Below are positions 1 to 10,900 of a stretch of DNA of 64,000 nt, in pieces. The notes under the pieces are model-generated. The model had not been told where the DNA came from and ran no database searches. It saw only the letters and a list, made by a program, of their open reading frames with translations. The stretch's first letter is position 1, and each line of letters begins with the position of its first letter. This stretch comes from Cinnamomum chago (taxonomy: Eukaryota > Streptophyta > Magnoliopsida > Laurales > Lauraceae): assembly GCA_038049695.1 (NCBI GenBank), contig CP142458.1:60979501-61043500 (forward strand), given 5' to 3'. The translations under genes were made by a program, and so were the position numbers.

Positions 1-24
1 TCACACTTACTCATTAAGCTATTA

Positions 25-51
25 GTATTTACTATTTAGTATCATAAATAC
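25..51. repeat. Short inverted repeat gtattta / taaatac
   Basis: Arms at 25-31 and 45-51 with a 13-base AT-rich loop; present in almost every unit. Copies 5 and 6 carry 49c, which breaks one base pair. Such short AT-rich matches are easily produced by chance, so no role is claimed. Confidence 0.6.
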
Positions 52-59
52 TTCAACAA

Positions 60-108
60 TTTTTTTAAAAGTAGAAGATTAAAAAAAACCATTTTTCAAC
101 ACAAAAAA
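60..108 (+). other. Phased A/T tracts, possible intrinsically curved DNA
   Basis: A T7A4 run lies at 60-70, then A8 at 81-88, T5 at 92-96 and A6 at 103-108. The last three centres (about 84.5, 94 and 105.5) are spaced near one helical turn, the arrangement known to bend DNA. Curvature is common in satellite DNA and is thought to help heterochromatin packing. The 27 copies with 93a interrupt the T5 run, turning TTTTT into TATTT. Curvature itself was not calculated. Confidence 0.6.
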
Positions 109-121
109 TCATGTTTATAAG

Positions 122-150
122 TAGATGTAGCATGAAAGTGTGTAGATCTA
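122..150. repeat. Pair of TAGATCTA palindromes (BglII sites), polymorphic
   Basis: The second palindrome (143-150) is nearly constant; only copy 100 changes a base just next to it. The first (122-129) is TAGATCTA in most units. It is TAGATGTA in copies 1, 5, 7, 8, 10, 11, 27 and 103, TAGATTTA in copy 2, and TAAATCTA in the ten R-type copies (16, 28, 30, 36, 38, 79, 91, 93, 95, 96). The pair gives a natural BglII marker that separates monomer families. Confidence 0.9.
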
Positions 151-220
151 AGTGAATAACACAACACAAACCCAAAAGTGACATGCCAATGATCGTTTCA
201 TTCATTTCTATGCTTTATCT

Positions 221-257
221 AAAAATAAAAAATAAAAAAAATACATAATAGTAAAAA
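221..257 (+). other. A-rich block with five-to-eight base A runs
   Basis: Runs of A5, A6 and A8 separated by single T bases (221-241), then A5 at 253-257. Two major variant sites fall at its end: 242 t/c, which splits the array roughly in half, and 260 a/g, which marks the P, Q and R families. Likely nucleosome-disfavouring DNA (inference). Confidence 0.6.
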
Positions 258-296
258 TAAGGGAGTTAATTTGATTTTCTCTTACTAAATAAAATG

Positions 297-311
297 ATTT
301 CTTCAAGAAAT
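297..311. repeat. Inverted repeat atttctt-c-aagaaat
   Basis: Seven-base arms around one central C, unchanged in every copy I checked. The core TTCnnGAA matches two of the three units of a heat-shock element, but the third unit is missing on both sides, so I do not call it a regulatory site. Confidence 0.7.
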
Positions 312-329
312 AGTGTTGGAAGTTGGAAA

Positions 330-385
330 TATATAAGAGAATGAGGGAAGAGGAGAAGAAAATGGAAAAAAAGGAAAAAAGTTAC
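330..385 (+). promoter_or_regulatory. TATATAA motif followed by a purine-rich run (promoter-like, unproven)
   Basis: TATATAA at 330-336 is followed by about 45 bases that are almost all A and G, ending near 381. The order TATA motif then GA-rich stretch resembles a plant core promoter with a purine-rich leader. It could be a relic of a promoter or LTR from which the unit arose, or a chance feature of AT-rich DNA. An ATG at 341 opens only 34 codons in copies with 371a (stop 443-445) and 10 codons in copies with 371t (in-frame TAG), so no product is expected. If it works, it would yield non-coding satellite transcripts repeated every 571 bp. Confidence 0.3.
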
Positions 386-417
386 AAAAAATCAAGGTTT
401 TTGGAATTACTCCATCT

Positions 418-454
418 CGGCCGATATTTTCAGAGATATCGGTAATATCGGCCG
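418..454. repeat. Inverted repeat, 10-bp perfect arms, 17-base loop (in each unit)
   Basis: Arms cggccgatat (418-427) and atatcggccg (445-454) are exact reverse complements. The loop (428-444) itself contains the EcoRV palindrome GATATC. The arm word occurs a third time in the module at 522-531, so alternative pairings are possible. Seen in essentially all copies. Copies 5, 6 and 9 change only a loop base (433 g to a), and copy 42 changes 432-434 in the loop. Copy 101 alters bases just outside the left arm (415-417) but keeps CGGCCG. Confidence 0.95.
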
Positions 455-474
455 ATCGGTAATATTTTACCGAT
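455..474. repeat. Perfect hairpin-forming inverted repeat, 8-bp arms, 4-base loop
   Basis: Arms atcggtaa (455-462) and ttaccgat (467-474) flank the loop tatt. It abuts the 418-454 inverted repeat directly, so the module can be drawn as two adjacent stem-loops on one strand. Copy 42 changes a base in the loop/arm junction (atatgttacc instead of atattttacc). Copies 15 and 26 change 475 and copy 14 changes 476, all just outside the arm, so the stem is kept. Confidence 0.93.
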
Positions 475-521
475 TCGGTATTGCTACAAAATATCGTCGT
501 AGTATGGGCTGATATCGATTC

Positions 522-531
522 ATATCGGCCG
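522..531 (+). repeat. Third copy of the ATATCGGCCG arm word
   Basis: Identical to the arm at 445-454 and reverse-complementary to 418-427. It is followed by GG, giving overlapping CGGCCG and GGCCGG. Copy 30 (unit at 16566) has CGGTCGG here, losing the palindrome in that copy only. Confidence 0.9.
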
Positions 532-3500
532 GTGAATATGAACGGGTATTAATTGAGATTTTAAACCATAATCACACTTACTCATTAAGCTATTAGTATT
601 TACTATTTAGTATCATAAATACTTCAACAATTTTTTTAAAAGTAGAAGATTAAAAAAAACCATTTTTCAACACAAAAAATCATGTTTATAAGTAGATTTA
701 GCATGAAAGTGTGTAGATCTAAGTGAATAACACAACACAAACCCAAAAGTGACATGCCAATGATCGTTTCATTCATTTCTATGCTTTATCTAAAAATAAA
801 AAATAAAAAAAATACATAATAGTAAAAATAAGGGAGTTAATTTGATTTTCTCTTACTAAATAAAATGATTTCTTCAAGAAATAGTGTTGGAAGTTGGAAA
901 TATATAAGAGAATGAGGGAAGAGGAGAAGAAAATGGAAAAATAGGAAAAAAGTTACAAAAAATCAAGGTTTTTGGAATTACTCCATCTCGGCCGATATTT
1001 TCAGAGATATCGGTAATATCGGCCGATCGGTAATATTTTACCGATTCGGTATTGCTACAAAATATCGTCGTAGTATGGGCTGATATCGATTCATATCGGC
1101 CGGTGAATATGAACGGGTATTAATTGAGATTTTAAACCATAATCACACTTACTCATTAAGCTATTAGTATTTACTATTTAGTATCATAAATACTTCAACA
1201 ATTTTTTTAAAAGTAGAAGATTAAAAAAAACCATTTTTCAACACAAAAAATCATGTTTATAATTAGATCTAGCATGAAAGTGTGTAGATCTAAGTGAATA
1301 ACACAACACAAACCCAAAAGTGACATGCCAATGATCGTTTCATTCATTTCTATGCTTTATCTAAAAATAAAAAATAAAAAAAATACATAATAGTAAAAAT
1401 AAGGGAGTTAATTTGATTTTCTCTTACTAAATAAAATGATTTCTTCAAGAAATAGTGTTGGAAGTTGGAAATATATAAGAGAATGAGGGAAGAGGAGAAG
1501 AAAATGGAAAAATAGGAAAAAAGTTACAAAAAATCAAGGTTTTTGGAATTACTCCATCTCGGCCGATATTTTCAGAGATATCGGTAATATCGGCCGATCG
1601 GTAATATTTTACCGATTCGGTATTGCTACAAAATATCGTCGTAGTATGGGCTGATATCGATTCATATCGGCCGGTGAATATGAACGGGTATTAATTGAGA
1701 TTTTAAACCATAATCACACTTACTCATTAAGCTATTAGTATTTACTATTTAGTATCATAAATACTTCAACAATTTTTTTAAAAGTAGAAGATTAAAAAAA
1801 ACCATTTTTCAACACAAAAAATCATTTTTATAAGTAGATCTAGCATGAAAGTGTGTAGATCTAAGTGAATAACACAACACAAACCCAAAAGTGACATGCC
1901 AATGATCGTTTCATTCATTTCTATGCTTTATCTAAAAATAAAAAATAAAAAAAACACATAATAGTAAAAATAAGGGAGTTAATTTGATTTTCTCTTACTA
2001 AATAAAATGATTTCTTCAAGAAATAGTGTTGGAAGTTGGAAATATATAAGAGAATGAGGGAAGAGGAGAAGAAAATGGAAAAATAGGAAAAAAGTTACAA
2101 AAAATCAAGGTTTTTGGACATTACTCCATCTCGGCCGATATTTTCAGAGATATCGGTAATATCGGCCGATCGGTAATATTTTACCGATTCGGTATTGCTA
2201 CAAAATATCGTCGTAGTATGGGCTGATATCGATTCATATCGGCCGGTGAATATGAACGGGTATTAATTGAGATTTTAAACCATAATCACACTTACTCATT
2301 AAGCTATTAGTATTTACTATTTAGTATCATAAACACTTCAACAATTTTTTTAAAAGTAGAAGATTAAAAAAAACCATTTTTCAACACAAAAAATCATGTT
2401 TATAAGTAGATGTAGCATGAAAGTGTGTAGATCTAAGTGAATAACACAACACAAACCCAAAAGTGACATGCCAATGATCGTTTCATTCATTTCTATGCTT
2501 TATCTAAAAATAAAAAATAAAAAAAATACATAATAGTAAAAATAAGGGAGTTAATTTGATTTTCTCTTACTAAATAAAATGATTTCTTCAAGAAATAGTG
2601 TTGGAAGTTGGAAATATATAAGAGAATGAGGGAAGAGGAGAAGAAAATGGAAAAATAGACAAAAAGTTACAAAAAATCAAGGTTTTTGGAATTACTCCAT
2701 CTCGGCCGATATTTTCAAAGATATCGGTAATATCGGCCGATCGGTAATATTTTACCGATTCGGTATTGCTACAAAATATCGTCGTAGTATGGGCTGATAT
2801 CGATTCATATCGGCCGGTGAATATGAACGGGTATTAATTGAGATTTTAAACCATAATCACACTTACTCATTAAGCTATTAGTATTTACTATTTAGTATCA
2901 TAAACACTTCAACAATTTTTTTAAAAGTAGAAGATTAAAAAAAACCATTTTTCAACACAAAAAATCATGTTTATAAGTAGATCTAGCATGAAAGTGTGTA
3001 GATCTAAGTGAATAACACAACACAAACCCAAAAGTGACATGCCAATGATCGTTTCATTCATTTCTATGCTTTATCTAAAAATAAAAAATAAAAAAAATAC
3101 ATAATAGTAAAAATAAGGGAGTTAATTTGATTTTCTCTTACTAAATAAAATGATTTCTTCAAGAAATAGTGTTGGAAGTTGGAAATATATAAGAGAATGA
3201 GGGAAGAGGAGAAGAAAATGGAAAATAGGAAAAAAGTTACAAAAAATCAAGGTTTTTGGACATTACTCCATCTCGGCCGATATTTTCAAAGATATCGGTA
3301 ATATCGGCCGATCGGTAATATTTTACCGATTCGGTATTGCTACAAAATATCGTCGTAGTATGGGCTGATATCGATTCATATCGGCCGGTGAATATGAACG
3401 GGTATTAATTGAGATTTTAAACCATAATCACACTTACTCATTAAGCTATTAGTATTTACTATTTAGTATCATAAATACTTCAACAATTTTTTTAAAAGTA

Positions 3501-6500
3501 GAAGATTAAAAAAAACCATTTTTCAACACAAAAAATCATGTTTATAAGTAGATGTAGCATGAAAGTGTGTAGATCTAAGTGAATAACACAACACAAACCC
3601 AAAAGTGACATGCCAATGATCGTTTCATTCATTTCTATGCTTTATCTAAAAATAAAAAATAAAAAAAATACATAATAGTAAAAATAAGGGAGTTAATTTG
3701 ATTTTCTCTTACTAAATAAAATGATTTCTTCAAGAAATAGTGTTGGAAGTTGGAAATATATAAGAGAATGAGGGAAGAGGAGAAGAAAATGGAAAAAAAG
3801 GAAAAAAGTTACAAAAAATCAAGGTTTTTGGAATTACTCCATCTCGGCCGATATTTTCAGAGATATCGGTAATATCGGCCGATCGGTAATATTTTACCGA
3901 TTCGGTATTGCTACAAAATATCGTCGTAGTATGGGCTGATATCGATTCATATCGGCCGGTGAATATGAACGGGTATTAATTGAGATTTTAAACCATAATC
4001 ACACTTACTCATTAAGCTATTAGTATTTACTATTTAGTATCATAAATACTTCAACAATTTTTTTAAAAGTAGAAGATTAAAAAAAACCATTTTTCAACAC
4101 AAAAAATCATGTTTATAAGTAGATGTAGCATGAAAGTGTGTAGATCTAAGTGAATAACACAACACAAACCCAAAAGTGACATGCCAATGATCGTTTCATT
4201 CATTTCTATGCTTTATCTAAAAATAAAAAATAAAAAAAATACATAATAGTAAAAATAAGGGAGTTAATTTGATTTTCTCTTACTAAATAAAATGATTTCT
4301 TCAAGAAATAGTGTTGGAAGTTGGAAATATATAAGAGAATGAGGGAAGAGGAGAAGAAAATGGAAAAATAGACAAAAAGTTACAAAAAATCAAGGTTTTT
4401 GGAATTACTCCATCTCGGCCGATATTTTCAGAGATATCGGTAATATCGGCCGATCGGTAATATTTTACCGATTCGGTATTGCTACAAAATATTGTCGTAG
4501 TATCGGCTGATATCGATTCATATCGGCCGGTGAATATGAACGGGTATTAATTGAGATTTTAAACCATAATCACACTTACTCATTAAGCTATTAGTATTTA
4601 CTATTTAGTATCATAAATACTTCAACAATTTTTTTAAAAGTAGAAGATTAAAAAAAACCATTTTTCAACACAAAAAATCATGTTTATAAGTAGATCTAGC
4701 ATGAAAGTGTGTAGATCTAAGTGAATAACACAACACAAACCCAAAAGTGACATGCCAATGATCGTTTCATTCATTTCTATGCTTTATCTAAAAATAAAAA
4801 ATAAAAAAAATACATAATAGTAAAAATAAGGGAGTTAATTTGATTTTCTCTTACTAAATAAAATGATTTCTTCAAGAAATAGTGTTGGAAGTTGGAAATA
4901 TATAAGAGAATGAGGGAAGAGGAGAAGAAAATGGAAAATAGGAAAAAAGTTACAAAAAATCAAGGTTTTTGGACATTACTCCATCTCGGCCGATATTTTC
5001 AAAGATATCGGTAATATCGGCCGATCGGTAATATTTTACCGATTCGGTATTGCTACAAAATATCGTCGTAGTATGGGCTGATATCGATTCATATCGGCCG
5101 GTGAATATGAACGGGTATTAATTGAGATTTTAAACCATAATCACACTTACTCATTAAGCTATTAGTATTTACTATTTAGTATCATAAATACTTCAACAAT
5201 TTTTTTAAAAGTAGAAGATTAAAAAAAACCATTTTTCAACACAAAAAATCATGTTTATAAGTAGATGTAGCATGAAAGTGTGTAGATCTAAGTGAATAAC
5301 ACAACACAAACCCAAAAGTGACATGCCAATGATCGTTTCATTCATTTCTATGCTTTATCTAAAAATAAAAAATAAAAAAAATACATAATAGTAAAAATAA
5401 GGGAGTTAATTTGATTTTCTCTTACTAAATAAAATGATTTCTTCAAGAAATAGTGTTGGAAGTTGGAAATATATAAGAGAATGAGGGAAGAGGAGAAGAA
5501 AATGGAAAAAAAGGAAAAAAGTTACAAAAAATCAAGGTTTTTGGAATTACTCCATCTCGGCCGATATTTTCAGAGATATCGGTAATATCGGCCGATCGGT
5601 AATATTTTACCGATTCGGTATTGCTACAAAATATCGTCGTAGTATGGGCTGATATCGATTCATATCGGCCGGTGAATATGAACGGGTATTAATTGAGATT
5701 TTAAACCATAATCACACTTACTCATTAAGCTATTAGTATTTACTATTTAGTATCATAAATACTTCAACAATTTTTTTAAAAGTAGAAGATTAAAAAAAAC
5801 CATTTTTCAACACAAAAAATCATGTTTATAAGTAGATGTAGCATGAAAGTGTGTAGATCTAAGTGAATAACACAACACAAACCCAAAAGTGACATGCCAA
5901 TGATCGTTTCATTCATTTCTATGCTTTATCTAAAAATAAAAAATAAAAAAAATACATAATAGTAAAAATAAGGGAGTTAATTTGATTTTCTCTTACTAAA
6001 TAAAATGATTTCTTCAAGAAATAGTGTTGGAAGTTGGAAATATATAAGAGAATGAGGGAAGAGGAGAAGAAAATGGAAAAAAAGGAAAAAAGTTACAAAA
6101 AATCAAGGTTTTTGGAATTACTCCATCTCGGCCGATATTTTCAGAGATATCGGTAATATCGGCCGATCGGTAATATTTTACCGATTCGGTATTGCTACAA
6201 AATATCGTCGTAGTATGGGCTGATATCGATTCATATCGGCCGGTGAATATGAACGGGTATTAATTGAGATTTTAAACCATAATCACACTTACTCATTAAG
6301 CTATTAGTATTTACTATTTAGTATCATAAATACTTCAACAATTTTTTTAAAAGTAGAAGATTAAAAAAAACCATTTTTCAACACAAAAAATCATGTTTAT
6401 AAGTAGATCTAGCATGAAAGTGTGTAGATCTAAGTGAATAACACAACACAAACCCAAAAGTGACATGCCAATGATCGTTTCATTCATTTCTATGCTTTAT

Positions 6501-7425
6501 CTAAAAATAAAAAATAAAAAAAATACATAATAGTAAAAATAAGGGAGTTAATTTGATTTTCTCTTACTAAATAAAATGATTTCTTCAAGAAATAGTGTTG
6601 GAAGTTGGAAATATATAAGAGAATGAGGGAAGAGGAGAAGAAAATGGAAAAATAGGAAAAAAGTTACAAAAAATCAAGGTTTTTGGAATTACTCCATCTC
6701 GGCCGATATTTTCAGAGATATCGGTAATATCGGCCGATCGGTAATATTTTACCGATTCGGTATTGCTACAAAATATCGTCGTAGTATGGGCTGATATCGA
6801 TTCATATCGGCCGGTGAATATGAACGGGTATTAATTGAGATTTTAAACCATAATCACACTTACTCATTAAGCTATTAGTATTTACTATTTAGTATCATAA
6901 ATACTTCAACAATTTTTTTAAAAGTAGAAGATTAAAAAAAACCATTTTTCAACACAAAAAATCATGTTTATAAGTAGATCTAGCATGAAAGTGTGTAGAT
7001 CTAAGTGAATAACACAACACAAACCCAAAAGTGACATGCCAATGATCGTTTCATTCATTTCTATGCTTTATCTAAAAATAAAAAATAAAAAAAATACATA
7101 ATAGTAAAAATAAGGGAGTTAATTTGATTTTCTCTTACTAAATAAAATGATTTCTTCAAGAAATAGTGTTGGAAGTTGGAAATATATAAGAGAATGAGGG
7201 AAGAGGAGAAGAAAATGGAAAAATAGGAAAAAAGTTACAAAAAATCAAGGTTTTTGGACATTACTCCATCTCGGCCGATATTTTCAGAGATATCGGTAAT
7301 ATCGGCCGATCGGTAATATTTTACCGATTCGGTATTGCTACAAAATATCGTCGTAGTATGGGCTGATATCGATTCATATCGGCCGGTGAATATGAACGGG
7401 TATTAATTGAGATTTTAAACCATAA

Positions 7426-7997
7426 TCACACTTACTCATTAAGCTATTAGTATTTACTATTTAGTATCATAAATACTTCAACAATTTTTTTAAAAGTAGA
7501 AGATTAAAAAAAAACCATATTTCAACACAAAAAATCATGTTTATAAGTAGATCTAGCATGAAAGTGTGTAGATCTAAGTGAATAACACAACACAAACCCA
7601 AAAGTGACATGCCAATGATCGTTTCATTCATTTCTATGCTTTATCTAAAAATAAAAAATAAAAAAAACACATAATAGTAAAAATAAGGGAGTTAATTTGA
7701 TTTTCTCTTACTAAATAAAATGATTTCTTCAAGAAATAGTGTTGGAAGTTGGAAATATATAAGAGAATGAGGGAAGAGGAGAAGAAAATGGAAAAAAAGG
7801 AAAAAAGTTACAAAAAATCAAGGTTTTTGGAATTACTCCATCTCGGCCGATATTTTCAGAGATATCGGTAATATCGGCCGATCGGTAATATTTTACCGAT
7901 TTGGTATTGCTACAAAATATCGTCGTAGTAGGGGCTGATATCGATTCATATCGGCCGGTGAATATGAACGGGTATTAATTGAGATTTTAAACCATAA
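7426..7997 (+). repeat. Copy 14, only 572-bp unit without the inserted C
   Basis: The extra base is a ninth A in the tract at 81-88. It also has 93a, 476t (CpG lost) and 505g. It is the leftmost copy with 93a, so it marks the start of the zone where the T, Q and R families appear. Confidence 0.85.
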
Positions 7998-10900
7998 TCA
8001 CACTTACTCATTAAGCTATTAGTATTTACTATTTAGTATCATAAATACTTCAACAATTTTTTTAAAAGTAGAAGATTAAAAAAAACCATTTTTCAACACA
8101 AAAAATCATGTTTATAAGTAGATCTAGCATGAAAGTGTGTAGATCTAAGTGAATAACACAACACAAACCCAAAAGTGACATGCCAATGATCGTTTCATTC
8201 ATTTCTATGCTTTATCTAAAAATAAAAAATAAAAAAAACACATAATAGTAAAAATAAGGGAGTTAATTTGATTTTCTCTTACTAAATAAAATGATTTCTT
8301 CAAGAAATAGTGTTGGAAGTTGGAAATATATAAGAGAATGAGGGAAGAGGAGAAGAAAATGGAAAAATAGGAAAAAAGTTACAAAAAATCAAGGTTTTTG
8401 GACATTACTCCATCTCGGCCGATATTTTCAGAGATATCGGTAATATCGGCCGATCGGTAATATTTTACCGACTCGGTATTGCTACAAAATATCGTCGTAG
8501 TATGGGCTGATATCGATTCATATCGGCCGGTGAATATGAACGGGTATTAATTGAGATTTTAAACCATAATCACACTTACTCATTAAGCTATTAGTATTTA
8601 CTATTTAGTATCATAAATACTTCAACAATTTTTTTAAAAGTAGAAGATTAAAAAAAACCATATTTCAACACAAAAAATCATGTTTATAAGTAAATCTAGC
8701 ATGAAAGTGTGTAGATCTAAGTGAATAACACAACACAAACCCAAAAGTGACATGCCAATGATCGTTTCATTCATTTCTATGCTTTATCTAAAAATAAAAA
8801 ATAAAAAAAACACATAATAGTAAAAATAGGGGAGTTAATTTGATTTTCTCTTACTAAATAAAATGATTTCTTCAAGAAATAGTGTTGGAAGTTGGAAATA
8901 TATAAGAGAATGAGGGAAGAGGAGAAGAAAATGGAAAAAAAGGAAAAAAGTTACAAAAAATCAAGGTTTTTGGAATTACTCCATCTCGGCCGATATTTTC
9001 AGAGATATCGGTAATATCGGCCGATCGGTAATATTTTACCGATTCGGTATTGCTACAAAATATCGTCGTAGTATGGGCTGATATCGATTCATATCGGCCG
9101 GTGAATATGAACGGGTATTAATTGAGATTTTAAACCATAATCACACTTACTCATTAAGCTATTAGTATTTACTATTTAGTATCATAAATACTTCAACAAT
9201 TTTTTTAAAAGTAGAAGATTAAAAAAAACCATTTTTCAACACAAAAAATCATGTTTATAAGTAGATCTAGCATGAAAGTGTGTAGATCTAAGTGAATAAC
9301 ACAACACAAACCCAAAAGTGACATGCCAATGATCGTTTCATTCATTTCTATGCTTTATCTAAAAATAAAAAATAAAAAAAATACATAATAGTAAAAATAA
9401 GGGAGTTAATTTGATTTTCTCTTACTAAATAAAATGATTTCTTCAAGAAATAGTGTTGGAAGTTGGAAATATATAAGAGAATGAGGGAAGAGGAGAAGAA
9501 AATGGAAAAATAGACAAAAACTTACAAAAAATCAAGGTTTTTGGAATTACTCCATCTCGGCCGATATTTTCAGAGATATCGGTAATATCGGCCGATCGGT
9601 AATATTTTACCGATTCGGTATTGCTACAAAATATTGTCGTAGTATGGGCTGATATCGATTCATATCGGCCGGTGAATATGAACGGGTATTAATTGAGATT
9701 TTAAACCATAATCACACTTACTCATTAAGCTATTAGTATTTACTATTTAGTATCATAAATACTTCAACAATTTTTTTAAAAGTAGAAGATTAAAAAAAAC
9801 CATTTTTCAACACAAAAAATCATGTTTATAAGTAGATCTAGCATGAAAGTGTGTAGATCTAAGTGAATAACACAACACAAACCCAAAAGTGACATGCCAA
9901 TGATCGTTTCATTCATTTCTATGCTTTATCTAAAAATAAAAAATAAAAAAAACACATAATAGTAAAAATAGGGGAGTTAATTTGATTTTCTCTTACTAAA
10001 TAAAATGATTTCTTCAAGAAATAGTGTTGGAAGTTGGAAATATATAAGAGAATGAGGGAAGAGGAGAAGAAAATGGAAAAAAAGGAAAAAAGTTACAAAA
10101 AATCAAGGTTTTTGGAATTACTCCATCTCGGCCGATATTTTCAGAGATATCGGTAATATCGGCCGATCGGTAATATTTTACCGATTCGGTATTGCTACAA
10201 AATATCGTCGTAGTAGGGGCTGATATCGATTCATATCGGCCGGTGAATATGAACGGGTATTAATTGAGATTTTAAACCATAATCACACTTACTCATTAAG
10301 CTATTAGTATTTACTATTTAGTATCATAAATACTTCAACAATTTTTTTAAAAGTAGAAGATTAAAAAAAACCATTTTTCAACACAAAAAATCATGTTTAT
10401 AAGTAGATCTAGCATGAAAGTGTGTAGATCTAAGTGAATAACACAACACAAACCCAAAAGTGACATGCCAATGATCGTTTCATTCATTTCTATGCTTTAT
10501 CTAAAAATAAAAAATAAAAAAAACACATAATAGTAAAAATAAGGGAGTTAATTTGATTTTCTCTTACTAAATAAAATGATTTCTTCAAGAAATAGTGTTG
10601 GAAGTTGGAAATATATAAGAGAATGAGGGAAGAGGAGAAGAAAATGGAAAAATAGGAAAAAAGTTACAAAAAATCAAGGTTTTTGGAATTACTCCATCTC
10701 GGCCGATATTTTCAGAGATATCGGTAATATCGGCCGATCGGTAATATTTTACCGATTCGGTATTGCTACAAAATATCGTCGTAGTATGGGCTGATATCGA
10801 TTCATATCGGCCGGTGAATATGAACGGGTATTAATTGAGATTTTAAACCATAATCACACTTACTCATTAAGCTATTAGTATTTACTATTTAGTATCATAA

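Larger units (their letters stand above)
418..544 (+). other. CpG-rich palindromic module of the monomer (copy 1 shown)
   Basis: This 127-bp stretch recurs in every unit and contrasts sharply with the AT-rich remainder: 14 CpGs here against one in the preceding 417 bases. It is built from variants of one short word. ATATCGG occurs at 437, 445 and 522, its complement CCGATAT at 421, and related ATATCGTCG and GATATCGATT at 491 and 511. CGGCCG (an EagI site) occurs at 418, 449 and 526; GATATC (EcoRV) at 435 and 511; ATCGAT (ClaI) at 514. The clustering suggests a module of different origin from the flanks, such as a terminal segment of an old mobile element captured in the unit. That is inference. 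In plants the CG and CHG sites would be targets for cytosine methylation. Confidence 0.85.
1..571 (+). repeat. Reference monomer (copy 1) used for all monomer positions
   Basis: The phase is arbitrary and set by the window start. Positions 1-417 are AT-rich with one CpG (194), while 418-544 contain 14 CpGs at 418, 422, 440, 449, 453, 457, 471, 476, 495, 498, 516, 526, 530 and 543. The tail 545-571 is AT-rich again. Copy 1 is type Y': 127g, 242t, 260a, 371a and no inserted C. The unit length is close to three times 190, a typical plant nucleosome repeat length, which may or may not be coincidence. Because 571 leaves a remainder of 1 on division by 3, any frame running through the array shifts every unit and meets stops, so the array cannot encode a long repetitive protein. 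Confidence 0.97.
1..7425 (+). repeat. Copies 1-13: divergent left zone with a duplicated 3-unit block
   Basis: Starts: 1, 572, 1143, 1714, 2286, 2857, 3428, 3999, 4570, 5141, 5712, 6283, 6854. Types: Y' N N S+ Z K Y' Z K Y' Y' N U. Most have 242t, none has 93a or 260g, and 127g is common. Copies 5-7 (2286-3998) and 8-10 (3999-5711) repeat the order Z K Y'. Private changes: copy 2 has 127t; copy 3 has 121t; copy 4 has 113t; copies 5 and 6 share 49c; copies 5, 6 and 9 share 433a; copy 8 has 495t and 506c. Confidence 0.88.

Noticed and set aside
301-310. Heat-shock element
   Set aside because: Only two of three inverted GAA/TTC units are present.
341-445. Plus-strand ATG frame of 34 codons
   Set aside because: Copies with 371t have a TAG after 10 codons, and the translation is low-complexity Lys/Glu from the purine run. 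No sign of coding.
471-490. CENP-B box
   Set aside because: TTCGG at 474-478 is the only near match, and the required A and CGGG further on are absent.
500-530. tRNA-like or Pol III B-box sequence around gatatcgattcat
   Set aside because: It does not match the B-box core and there is no cloverleaf or A-box at a suitable distance.
303-548. Open frame of 81 codons on the minus strand, recurring in each 571-bp unit
   Set aside because: It has no ATG and is bounded by stops on both sides. Its frame is shifted in copies with the inserted C, and its composition simply follows the AT-rich and CpG modules.
1-571. 5S rDNA or rDNA spacer unit, suggested by the unit length
   Set aside because: No 120-bp 5S gene, internal control region or other rRNA sequence is present in the unit.
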